Positions 6,752-14,121 of a stretch of 15,801 nucleotides of DNA are shown here, one piece after another. The translations under genes were made by a program, and so were the position numbers. The DNA is from Patescibacteria group bacterium (GTDB taxonomy: Bacteria; Patescibacteriota; Microgenomatia; Daviesbacterales; UBA10151). The stretch is from contig JAHIVD010000055.1 of NCBI GenBank assembly GCA_018816815.1, forward strand, positions 1 to 15,801, given 5' to 3'. Within the stretch, counting starts at the first letter, position 1. Each line of letters begins with the position of its first letter. Under the pieces are notes generated by a model. It searched no databases and had not been told where the DNA came from. It was given only the letters and a program-made list of their open reading frames with translations.

Positions 6752-7909
6752 ATGGTTTTTACAGCAGAGTCATTACCCGAAGTAGTATCATCACCCGAAC
6801 TATTCTCAAGACGAGATGTTGTCCAAATACTCGCGCCTGGCGGCTGGATAAAAGATGTAATTCAAAGACAACCTTTATCTCGTGCTTCTCGCTGGAGTTT
6901 ATTTGTAGATATGTTGTTGTTAGCTCCTAGTCTTCTGACTACTTGTACACCTTCAAAACCTCCTACCCCAACACCAACTGTTCAACCTGAGACCGGAATA
7001 CCTCAAAAACCAGAGCAAGGGAAACAAAGACTCAATGACGAGCTAGGACAATTACCTGATTCTGTAGTCAAATCCCTTTTGTTTGCTCGAGTTAAACCTT
7101 TTTATGAACCAAACCCTCCAAAAAGCGTTAATTATGACGGCTTAGAAGTAAAAGTATCCGAACCTGTAGTAGTTTTAAAAACCATAAATACCAATCAAGT
7201 CACAGGCTTATTTAGTCCTAGAGATTCTTCATTTACCACTCTTGAACCTCTATATCCCACAAAAGCAACTCTCATAAGGCTACCTTATATTGGCTTAGTC
7301 TTAGACTCAGAAAAATCTGGAATTCCTACTGCAAATTTAGCTGAAGATGGAACTCCATTGATAGATATAGATTATCCGACAAATATACCCTTATATGAAG
7401 GCTTTAGTCCGGTAATAACAATTACTACTCCTGATCCTTCATTTATAAAACCAGAACAGAGACAATTATATACAAACTTTGAAAGATTTGCTTATATCAA
7501 AGAAGCTTGCTCGTCGTTACTAGTAGATATCTTGATTGAGGAAAGCGTAAAAAAGATGCACGGCTTAGGATTAAATATCACTATGGAGGTTAGAACACCG
7601 AATGGTGGCAAAAGACAAACTGAAGCTCTAACTCAATCACTCTCTATAGTAAACAATGCCCTGGGCAGATTTGCCGCTGTAATTGATCTTGCTGGATACT
7701 TACTAGCGTTTAAAGCAATAGAGAGAACTGATATCAATGATCCCAACAACATGGATGCAGGCTTTGCAAGGGTTCGTCCAAGCATGCAGGCTGCAAATTT
7801 AGGAACATCGCCTCAAGATATTTTATACAAATCCTTTTATTGGGCTCTAACTACTCCCGAGGCGGATAAACAGCTTGCGCACACTGGTAATCTAAACAGT
7901 ATTCCCTAA
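6752..7909 (+). CDS. Unrecognised putative lipoprotein or exported protein
   Basis: I do not recognise this 385-residue protein. A basic stretch (RQPLSRASRW, 39-48) is followed by a hydrophobic segment (about 49-63) and LLTTC at 61-65, which resembles a lipobox with a non-standard Thr before Cys65. A Pro/Thr-rich linker (66-90) comes next, then a soluble domain of about 290 residues. The 48-residue region before the hydrophobic segment is unusually long for a lipoprotein signal, so either the true start is downstream or this is not a standard lipoprotein. The ATG at 6752 is favoured by the promoter just upstream. It is the only large plus-strand gene in the first 15 kb, divergent from the ligase operon and convergent with pgk. 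Confidence 0.75.
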   Translation: MVFTAESLPEVVSSPELFSRRDVVQILAPGGWIKDVIQRQPLSRASRWSLFVDMLLLAPSLLTTCTPSKPPTPTPTVQPETGIPQKPEQGKQRLNDELGQLPDSVVKSLLFARVKPFYEPNPPKSVNYDGLEVKVSEPVVVLKTINTNQVTGLFSPRDSSFTTLEPLYPTKATLIRLPYIGLVLDSEKSGIPTANLAEDGTPLIDIDYPTNIPLYEGFSPVITITTPDPSFIKPEQRQLYTNFERFAYIKEACSSLLVDILIEESVKKMHGLGLNITMEVRTPNGGKRQTEALTQSLSIVNNALGRFAAVIDLAGYLLAFKAIERTDINDPNNMDAGFARVRPSMQAANLGTSPQDILYKSFYWALTTPEADKQLAHTGNLNSIP

Positions 7910-7975
7910 GATAAACAATTAACTGGCCTTGAAACTGAATACAAACAAGATAATTGATCAGTAAAATCGATAAAA

Positions 7976-8956
7976 TCATCGTAAAGCTTCTATTGTTGGC
8001 AAGATTCCGTCTGACAAAAGTTTTAACATAGCCCCACCGCCTACTGAAACAAATGCTTTTTCCTCTGCTTTTTGCAGCAAACCGTATTGGCTAAGGGCAG
8101 CCACACTATCCCCGCCCCCGATTACAATCTCAGCGCTGGTATCTAAAATCATCTCAGCCACTTTTTTAGTTTGATCATTTTTAGAATCCTCAAACTTACC
8201 CACAGGCCCGTTCCAGACAATTTCTGCTGCCTTGCTGATTAATTCCCCCCATGCTTCAGTTGTTTGCGGGGCAATATCAAATCCGTCCTCTGATAACATC
8301 CCGACCATTACGTTTTTTGGCAGTTTCAAACCCTGCTCCTTTATCTCATGTATCAACTTCCCCCCTATCAAAACAGCATCGGCTTTTTTAGCTAAAACTT
8401 CAATTACCGGCAACTTATCTTTAACTTTAGCTCCTCCCATAATAGCTATAAAAGGCTTTTTGGGATTATCCCTGACACCGGTTAATACCTTCACTTCTTC
8501 TGCAAATCTTAAACCGGCAAAATGAGGCAAAAGCGCAGGTAAAACAGTTGTTGAAACAGCAGGCCTGTAAGAAGCAAAAGCCTCATTTACAAAAACTTCT
8601 CCCATGCTTACCAGTTCTTTAGCAAAACTTATCTCCCCTGCTTCTTCCCTAGGATCAAATCTTAAGTTCTCCAGCAACTTTAGCTTCCCACTCGTCAAGT
8701 AGGAAGATAGATTTTGACTAATCAACCAGTCTTTTATAGGAGCAACCGACAGTTCCTTAACCACCTTACCTTCAGGTCTGCCAATATGGCCCATGATGAT
8801 TACCTGTTCGGCATGTTCTAAACATAAATGGATTGTTGGCAGTCCTGCCCTTAATCTAAAATCCTCTGCCACTTGTCCGTTTTCAAAAAGAACATCTATA
8901 TCCAAACGCAGTAATATCTTTTTGCCGGATATCAGTTGGGGATTAACAACTTGCAT
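7976..8956 (-). CDS. pgk: Phosphoglycerate kinase, unusually compact
   Basis: It catalyses the ATP-forming step of glycolysis (1,3-bisphosphoglycerate plus ADP to 3-phosphoglycerate plus ATP) in the cytoplasm. Recognisable motifs: RLDIDV (17-22; canonical R-x-D-x-N-V, so Asn is replaced by Asp21), GHIGRP (56-61), LLENLRF (94-100, Arg99), NEAFASYR (124-131, Arg131), AIMGGAKVKDK (171-181, Lys177), WNGPVGKFE (248-256), GGGDS (280-284) and VGGGA (305-309). The length of 326 residues compares with about 390-400 usual. Roughly 45 residues are missing between LIGGK (196-200) and DGFDIAP (224-230), in the nucleotide-binding domain. The phosphate-binding arginines and the lysine are kept, so activity is likely. 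It follows the PTPS-related gene by 4 bases and is probably cotranscribed with it. Confidence 0.93.
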   Translation of the reverse strand: MQVVNPQLISGKKILLRLDIDVLFENGQVAEDFRLRAGLPTIHLCLEHAEQVIIMGHIGRPEGKVVKELSVAPIKDWLISQNLSSYLTSGKLKLLENLRFDPREEAGEISFAKELVSMGEVFVNEAFASYRPAVSTTVLPALLPHFAGLRFAEEVKVLTGVRDNPKKPFIAIMGGAKVKDKLPVIEVLAKKADAVLIGGKLIHEIKEQGLKLPKNVMVGMLSEDGFDIAPQTTEAWGELISKAAEIVWNGPVGKFEDSKNDQTKKVAEMILDTSAEIVIGGGDSVAALSQYGLLQKAEEKAFVSVGGGAMLKLLSDGILPTIEALR

Positions 8957-8960
8957 AAGA

Positions 8961-10610
8961 TCATCTTACCATAGTCAGCCGGACGGCTAAAACCAACCAC
9001 GCCAACGCACTTACCATGCCTATCCCATCTGCAATATCCCGAACAGAAGTATTTTTAAATTCAGCTTTTACCAAATGCTTTCCTTTTGATATATCAAACA
9101 CCGGCAAACCATAACTTTCTCCTGTAGTTAGATAATCAAAATAAGTTTGTGCGCCATCTACTTCAATCTCCCAACCCGGGAAATAGAATTGATTAAACCT
9201 TAACCTGGAAGAACCGGTAACTTCTATTTCTGCCAAAACTTCAGCCGAGTAATCCTTTGCTAAGCTAATCTTCCCGCCACCCGTAATAAATTCAAACTTA
9301 CCCAAAGATTTCCTGTTCATGATCTTTCCCCATTTTGGTAAATGCTCAGCGTATGAGGTTGAAGTTGTCTTTAAATTCAGGTAATATTTTTCTCCGGGAT
9401 CAAATTTTTCATTAATATTCCAATGATTTCTATTAGCATAAAGTACCAAAAAAAGCAAAGCAAGAAACAAAAAACTCCTGTGTGGCATATTCTTGATCAG
9501 CAATGCTGCAGCAATTGAGGCAGAAAAGACAGAAACAGCTTGAAATCTCAAAGGAAATTGTATCAGGCTCAAAAACGGTAGATTGTTCCACAAAGGCAAG
9601 CTGATTTCAAGCATCATGAATACGCTGATTACAAAAAGTATTATTACAAATACCCCTACTGACCTAAATTCCCTAATCTTTCTTTTAAAAAACAAAAGCG
9701 CAGCAAGTGAAACCACTACTGCTATTTGCATCAAACCCAGCTGATAAGACATATCTCCGGGCTCCGGATTTTTCGGATGAGACAGACCATATCCCCAGGG
9801 AGAGCGAATAAGCTGCCAAAGGTTAACAAATTGATCTTTATAAAATCCGGAAAAGATTTCATCAAAACAGATGTACTGTTTTTCAAAAACAGCCGGCAGC
9901 CAAAACCAGACAGATAAACCCAGCCCAAGCAAAAACATCAATGCCAAACTCCTGTAATAATTTTTTGCTAAATTATCCGAACGCAACGCAGGATAAACTA
10001 ATGAGAATGCTAATATAACCGGCAAAAAGATTATGGCTGTGACATTATGAGCCAGTATCAAACCAGCCAAAAAAACCGCTCCCCCCAAAACCGCCCATCT
10101 CTTTTTTTCTTTGGCAACCAAAGTAATACTCCAAAAAATAAATGGGATTATTCCTAATGCCAACGCTGAACCTGTTGCTGCCGAAACATAAACATACAAA
10201 AACCGCAAAGGTGCATAAAGATAAAAAACTGCACCTAGAAATGCTGATAATCTGGATTCTAGTAATTCTTTCAAAAAAAGGTACATGCCTAAAACCGAAA
10301 TAATCATAGAGGTAAAAAGCACTGTCTTCACACTACTCACAAAGTTAAAACCGAGTTTATGAAACACTTCTCCCAAAAATGCTGGCAAAGGATAATTAAA
10401 TAAAAAAACCGGATAGCCGAATCCTTTGTTCAATTCCCCTGACCACCTGGGAGGAAATTGACCTTCAGATAAAAGCTTATCCATGCTAATTTGTCTGACT
10501 ATATGATGAGTTAAATCGTGGCTGGTAAAACCACCTGGCTGCAAAAGAGCTTTTACTGCTGGGAAGCAAATAAGAATAAGCAGCAAAATTACAATTAATT
10601 CCTTCTTCAT
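8961..10610 (-). CDS. PTPS-related (GT-C-like) polytopic membrane protein
   Basis: This 549-residue protein has about ten hydrophobic helices and a C-terminal soluble beta-rich domain (about 425-520). Near the N-terminus, HDLTHHIVRQ followed by FPPRWSGELNKGFGYPVFLF and NYPLP matches the conserved start of the '6-pyruvoyl-tetrahydropterin synthase related' membrane family (PF10131). That name is historical; such proteins look like GT-C or YfhO-type glycosyl-transfer membrane proteins, and the acidic H-D near residue 31 is where GT-C enzymes place catalytic residues. The substrate is unknown, but an envelope glycosylation role is reasonable. One helix runs into the stop, leaving RLTMVR outside. 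pgk starts 4 bases downstream. A TATAGT -10 lies 5 bases before the ATG. Confidence 0.8.
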   Translation of the reverse strand: MKKELIVILLLILICFPAVKALLQPGGFTSHDLTHHIVRQISMDKLLSEGQFPPRWSGELNKGFGYPVFLFNYPLPAFLGEVFHKLGFNFVSSVKTVLFTSMIISVLGMYLFLKELLESRLSAFLGAVFYLYAPLRFLYVYVSAATGSALALGIIPFIFWSITLVAKEKKRWAVLGGAVFLAGLILAHNVTAIIFLPVILAFSLVYPALRSDNLAKNYYRSLALMFLLGLGLSVWFWLPAVFEKQYICFDEIFSGFYKDQFVNLWQLIRSPWGYGLSHPKNPEPGDMSYQLGLMQIAVVVSLAALLFFKRKIREFRSVGVFVIILFVISVFMMLEISLPLWNNLPFLSLIQFPLRFQAVSVFSASIAAALLIKNMPHRSFLFLALLFLVLYANRNHWNINEKFDPGEKYYLNLKTTSTSYAEHLPKWGKIMNRKSLGKFEFITGGGKISLAKDYSAEVLAEIEVTGSSRLRFNQFYFPGWEIEVDGAQTYFDYLTTGESYGLPVFDISKGKHLVKAEFKNTSVRDIADGIGMVSALAWLVLAVRLTMVR

Positions 10611-10615
10611 ATCAA

Positions 10616-10621
10616 ACTATA
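10616..10621 (-). promoter_or_regulatory. -10 element TATAGT, leaderless start of PTPS-related/pgk operon
   Basis: TATAGT (10621-10616, 5 of 6 consensus) is followed by 5 bases and the ATG at 10610. No clear -35. If used, it drives both the membrane gene and pgk. Confidence 0.4.
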
Positions 10622-10653
10622 ACTTTTTATATCAAAATTATCATTTCCTGAGC

Positions 10654-11103
10654 TTAGCTAATCTTGTGTGTCTTTTCTTCATCAAAGAAATTTTGACTAC
10701 TTTTTAAGGCTTTTAAATATGATTTAACAGGTACAAACAAAGGCTGTGGTAAATCATTTAAACCATACCATGCCCACCCTTGACATTTTTGCAATTCTAA
10801 AACTTTTGGTTTTCCTTTTTTCCATTCTGCTGTTAAACCAATATCAATATAGTGTCTGCCGCTGTATTTTTTAATGTTGGACAAACATAAAAATTTGATA
10901 TTTTTTATTTCTATCCCTGCTTCTTCTTGGCATTCTCTCCTGAGGGCACCTATTATAGATTCCCCAAATTCCAAATGTCCTCCAGGCCCTCCATATTCCC
11001 CTGCCCCAAACGAACCTATTCTTTTAGCAAGCAGAACTTTGCCGTTTTTAAAAACTAAAACTCCAATACCAATTTTTACTTGCGGATTAATTTTTGAAAT
11101 CAT
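10654..11103 (-). CDS. Nudix hydrolase
   Basis: This 149-residue protein carries a perfect Nudix box, G-x5-E-x7-R-E-x-x-E-E-x-G-I: GGHLEFGES... RRECQEEAGI at about residues 42-65, where the acidic residues bind the divalent metals. Family members hydrolyse nucleoside diphosphates linked to another group. The GGHLEFGES form and overall length resemble NUDT15/MutT-like NTP pyrophosphatases, but substrate prediction inside this family is unreliable. The ATG at 11103 lies only 8 bases after the 3' end of tRNA-Ile and has no Shine-Dalgarno site. It is probably transcribed with the tRNAs, and 3' maturation of the tRNA would leave an mRNA with a leader of about 7 bases. Confidence 0.92.
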   Translation of the reverse strand: MISKINPQVKIGIGVLVFKNGKVLLAKRIGSFGAGEYGGPGGHLEFGESIIGALRRECQEEAGIEIKNIKFLCLSNIKKYSGRHYIDIGLTAEWKKGKPKVLELQKCQGWAWYGLNDLPQPLFVPVKSYLKALKSSQNFFDEEKTHKIS

Positions 11104-11110
11104 TTGCGAG

Positions 11111-11182
11111 TGGGCGGTAATGGTGTCGAACCATTCACCTCTTACTTATCAGATAAGCGCTCTACCGCTGAGCTAACCGCCC
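11111..11182 (-). tRNA. tRNA-Ile (GAT anticodon)
   Basis: The minus strand folds as a full cloverleaf of 72 bases. The acceptor GGGCGGT pairs with ACCGCCC, the D arm is GCTC/GAGC, and the anticodon stem CTTAT/GTAAG encloses loop CTGATAA, giving anticodon GAT. The T arm AATGG/CCATT has loop TTCGACA. The discriminator is A and CCA is not encoded. Ile-GAT tRNAs often sit between 16S and 23S; here it lies about 0.6 kb after the 16S, and no 23S follows. Confidence 0.95.
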
Positions 11183-11208
11183 AAACTTTTTATATTTTAC
11201 CAAATCGG

Positions 11209-11281
11209 AGGCCACGATCGGACTTGCACCGATGAATCACGGTTTTGCAGACCGTTCCCTTAGCTACTTGGGTACGTGGCC
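11209..11281 (-). tRNA. tRNA-Cys (GCA anticodon)
   Basis: A cloverleaf of 73 bases on the minus strand: acceptor GGCCACG/CGTGGCC, anticodon stem ACGGT/ACCGT around CTGCAAA (anticodon GCA), T arm ATCGG/CCGAT. The discriminator is T, the base expected for Cys. CCA is not fully encoded (CCG follows). It lies 26 bases before tRNA-Ile and is probably cotranscribed. Confidence 0.95.
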
Positions 11282-11309
11282 GGTTACACTGTATTTTAGC
11301 ACAGAAGAT

Positions 11310-11315
11310 ATTATA
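11310..11315 (-). promoter_or_regulatory. Consensus -10 TATAAT upstream of the tRNA-Cys/tRNA-Ile/Nudix unit
   Basis: TATAAT (11315-11310) lies 28 bases before the 5' end of tRNA-Cys. A second -10-like TGC-TAAAAT occurs nearer the tRNA. The -35 region is T-rich and poor. The unit might also be read through from the 16S. Confidence 0.4.
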
Positions 11316-11356
11316 GAAAAAGAGATACAGAAAAAAACATAGTAGAAAAGGAAAGC

Positions 11357-11569
11357 TCAACTTCGAGAAACGATGATTTGGGGGTTTCCAAGAGGTCTTT
11401 CAACCTTATCAGGACACTGCTCTTCTAAGAAAACAGCTCTCAAATCTCTCCCAAACAGCCAATCTTTTATCCTTTGCAGAAAAGATACAGTTGTAGGTTG
11501 TTGAACCTGACCTAATAGAGTAACCCTAAGTTCCATGTTCTCCCCTATAGCTTCAAGCGATAAACTCAT
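11357..11569 (-). CDS. 70-residue orphan ORF between 16S rRNA and tRNA-Cys
   Basis: I do not recognise the product (MSLSLEAIGENMELRVTLLG... ending in NPQIIVSRS). It is soluble, of mixed charge, with a single Cys and no membrane segment. Its ATG is 14 bases after the 3' arm of the 16S processing stem, in the position where a 16S-23S spacer would start. It has no Shine-Dalgarno site. RNase III-type cleavage at the stem would leave it with a short leader. Whether it is translated cannot be told from one sequence; a real short gene or chance are both possible. Confidence 0.4.
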   Translation of the reverse strand: MSLSLEAIGENMELRVTLLGQVQQPTTVSFLQRIKDWLFGRDLRAVFLEEQCPDKVERPLGNPQIIVSRS

Positions 11570-11583
11570 AATTTAAAAAGTCA

Positions 11584-11605
11584 TTAATACCAAAAGAGTG
11601 GTGGG
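11584..11605 (-). repeat. 16S processing stem, 3' arm
   Basis: These 22 bases are complementary to 14877-14898 with a single G-U pair. The two arms bracket the 16S gene, as RNase III-type precursor stems do. The 166 bases from here to the 16S 3' end hold several small hairpins, including ATTTCAG/CTGAAAT, GCCTG/CAGGC and GGTC/GACC, and no gene. Confidence 0.85.
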
Positions 11606-11894
11606 GATCCGGATCATTTCAGATTGACTACCTGAAATAGCGCCGTATCATCGCTTTTTGCCTGCCATTCAACAGGCGCTTGTCTGGTCGTGAGACCAAG
11701 ACTGGATCAAATCAGTGCTTTGCTCTTCCCTTGCGGGAGCGAGAATCATCAGATTTGAACAATACTCCAGAAAGGAGGTGATCCATCCCCAGCTTCAGCT
11801 AGGGATACCTTGTTACGACTTAAGCTTCATCGCCAGTTTCACCTTCCCTCGCCTAATGGCGAGGTTCGGGTGCCCCCGACTTTGCTGCCTTGAC

Positions 11895-12801
11895 GGATTG
11901 GAATAGCTTAAGGTTGCTTTCCGTTCCCACTTAGCGAGCCGATTTCCGGCACTAAGCGAGCCGAAATGTTTCTTAACTTATTGTGAAGTGTATTCATGGT
12001 AAGTTTTAACTGCCAGACTGTTTCTAGTTCTTCTTTTGTTAACTTGCGTATATCCTGACGATTTTTAACAATTTCAGCAATACGAGCAAATCTTTCAAAA
12101 GATCTTTGCTTGACACCTTCCAATGGATATTCCTTAAAGAAAGGAATGATCACATTCTGAATATCATCTTGTTTAGTAACTTCATAGACAAAAGTCGTTT
12201 TCTTTTTATCGTTTCCTTGAAACTTTCTATATACATAACCTATTTTGAAAAATTCAAAAACCTTATCTAAAAGTTCTTTGTTATCAAAACGTTGTGTTAT
12301 GAAATATCGAAGGACTATCCGATAATCAGTTCTAATTTGAACTAAAAAACAACCTTCTCCATCAGTTAAACCAATAATATAATCTGCAGTCAACATTTCG
12401 TAGATCCCTTCGGTATTTATTCGGATATAAATCCAGATTAAACTGTTTTTTATACCTTGTCAATACCTACTATGAATCTGCTGACTTCCTAATAGGCAAT
12501 TACCTTATTCCTACTAGGATCTCCATGGGTCACATAAATAACTCTTCCTGACATTCCCTTAAAGTTTTCTCCTTAATAGTTAAACTTCTCTCAAACCGCC
12601 CGGCTGAGATCATCTATTAGAAAACTTATTTTATAGGGACTATCATTTGCCTCAGGCCCTCCAAACCAATAAATTACTTCATTGGATCTGCCAAGTTTTT
12701 TTGGCTACTATAAGTTGTTTTAAATTATAGGTTGGACTTTAACCAACTAGTTATTTACACTGCCACGCGCGATTTTCTATAGTACATTTTATTATACTAT
12801 A
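11895..12801 (-). mobile_element. 907-base 16S intron C with LAGLIDADG endonuclease gene (site 1404/1405)
   Basis: The conserved GTACACACCGCCC stops at 12802 and the expected continuation GTCAAGG... resumes at 11894, so 907 bases interrupt the start of helix 44 in the decoding region. The first 25 bases form a TATAGTA/TACTATA hairpin. About 405 bases of AT-rich, apparently non-coding, structured sequence follow (12397-12801), then the endonuclease gene, whose stop lies 13 bases before the 3' junction. I could not find a convincing P1, P3-P7 core or terminal G, so the intron class is open; a divergent group I intron is most likely given the endonuclease. Boundaries come from exon homology, plus or minus a base. 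Confidence 0.8.
11908..12396 (-). CDS. LAGLIDADG homing endonuclease, intron-encoded
   Basis: This 162-residue protein has one LAGLIDADG motif at about 6-15 (YIIGLTDGEG, catalytic Asp12), followed by CFLVQIRTDYRIVLRYFITQ, the usual beta strands of the DNA-binding saddle. A second half holds a helix-rich QDDIQNVIIPFFKEYPLEGVK segment. A single motif and this length mean it should act as a homodimer. Such enzymes cut intron-less alleles so that the intron is copied in; the predicted target is the 16S sequence around 1404. Some also act as maturases. AAGGGA lies 8 bases before the ATG, an unusual Shine-Dalgarno-like site for this window. A TTGACA lies upstream, but its -10 is poor. The 3' coding end contains two TAGCGAGCC-type repeats that may be part of the intron fold. 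Confidence 0.93.
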   Translation of the reverse strand: MLTADYIIGLTDGEGCFLVQIRTDYRIVLRYFITQRFDNKELLDKVFEFFKIGYVYRKFQGNDKKKTTFVYEVTKQDDIQNVIIPFFKEYPLEGVKQRSFERFARIAEIVKNRQDIRKLTKEELETVWQLKLTMNTLHNKLRNISARLVPEIGSLSGNGKQP

Positions 12802-13116
12802 GGGCGGTGTGTACAAGACCCGAGAACGTATTCACCGCGGCACGCTGATCCGCGATTACTAGCAATTCCGACTTCATGGGGTCGGGTTGCAGACCCCAAT
12901 CTGAACTGAGGCGAAATTTCAGAGATTAGCTTGCTATTGCTAGCTTGCGACTCGTTGTTCTTCGCCATTGTAGTGTGTTTGTAGCCCAGGGTGTAAGAAC
13001 CATGCTGACTTGACGTCATCCTCGCCTTCCTCCTCGCCATAAGGCGAGGCTGTTCCGCATGAATATTTAACATACGGTGAGGGTTGCGCTCGTTTCATCA
13101 CTTAAGATAACAGCTC

Positions 13117-13399
13117 CTATCGTTTTGAACGATAATAGACTATCCCATTCCCGCCGACTTTACGTTGCGGGATTCGGCGTATAATGGAAGTTTAATTCCA
13201 GATTATCTGGTACCTTCCATATCAGTCGTTACAGGGTCAAGGAAGTTTGTAATGCATACTTCCCGACTTCCTTCGGTATTACCAATGCTTTTAGCATTAT
13301 CCAAAAATAACCCAAAATTCAATGGTTTCACCGATATGAGCCGAATTTTCCATCCCCGATTACTCGGGGTGGGCGCGAAAAAGTCTTTTCCCAGACTTC
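13117..13399 (-). mobile_element. 283-base group I intron B, after E. coli position 1078
   Basis: Splicing joins GTGGCGT to GAGCTGTTATC, giving the expected helix 35/36 sequence at the right length. The exon ends in U and the intron in G, as group I introns require. P1: exon GGCGU pairs with intron GCGCC (plus 13372-13376) with the U-G wobble at the splice site. The 55-base block 13178-13232 contains the P7 5' strand (ACGACU) and P8, and AUAGUC (plus 13138-13143) is the P7 3' strand. A P9 hairpin, TATCG/CGATA, precedes the 3' end. It has no ORF, so it cannot home by itself. Confidence 0.85.
13178..13232 (-). repeat. 55-base core repeat, copy in intron B
   Basis: Identical over 55 bases to 14189-14243 in intron A. 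It covers the P7 5' strand, P3 3' strand and P8 (GGAAG/CTTCC arms with inner CCAGAT/ATCTGG). Confidence 0.95.
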
Positions 13400-13540
13400 A
13401 CGCCACGAGCTGACGACAGCCATGCAGTATCTGTTCCGCCCTCCTTACGGATTTCTCCTATTTCTAGGAAATAGAACGGCGGAATGTCAAACCCTGGTGA
13501 GGTTTTTCGTTTTGTATCGAATTAAACAACACGCTCCACT

Positions 13541-13574
<34 letters not shown>

Positions 13575-14121
13575 TAAGCTTGCGCTCGTACTCCCCAGGT
13601 GCTCTGCTTAACGCGTTAGCTGCGACAGTGACAAAAGCCACTATCTAGCAGAGATCGTTTACGGCTGGGACTACACAGGTCTCTAATCTGTTTCGCTCCC
13701 CCAGCTTTCGTGCCTCAGCGTCATGAGTTGGCTAGGTGCCTGCCTACGCCTTTGGTGTTCCCGATGATATCAACGCATTTCACTGCTACACCATCGGTTC
13801 CAGCACCCTCTCCAACCATCAAGATCCGCCATATTTTGTCCAAATCCCTAATTAAGTTAGGGCATTTCAAACAAAATGCACGGATCGGCCTACGCAACTC
13901 TTTACACCCAATAAATCCGGATAACGTTTGCACTCTACGCATTACCGAGGCTTCTGGCACGTAGTTAGCAAGTGCTTATTCATCTGGTACCGTCATAATC
14001 TTCCCAAATAAAAGGAGTTTACAACCCGAGGGCCTTCATCCTCCACGCGGCGTCGCTCGATCAGACTTTCGTCCATTGTCGAATATTCCCGGTTGCTGCC
14101 ACCCGTAGGTGTATGGGCCGT

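Noticed and set aside
6800..6830. SRRDVVQ near residue 19 of the 385-residue protein as a twin-arginine signal
   Set aside because: The required hydrophobic stretch does not follow directly; the next residues are ILAPGGWIKD.
9726..9928. Short frames on both strands inside the PTPS-related gene
   Set aside because: They are shadows of the 549-residue membrane protein.
12414..12480. TTGACA upstream of the endonuclease gene as an internal intron promoter
   Set aside because: At 16-18 bp spacing the best -10 matches only about 3 of 6 positions; kept only as a remark.
12570..12610. GGGCGGT in intron C as the guide sequence pairing with exon ACCGCCC
   Set aside because: It is complementary over 7 bases, but about 200 bases from the splice site, lies in a local CTCA/TGAG hairpin, and would give a C-G instead of a U-G pair at the cleavage site.
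12625..12650. TGATAGTCC in intron C as the P7 3' strand of a group I core
   Set aside because: No upstream GACTA-type partner exists in the intron, so the resemblance cannot be supported.
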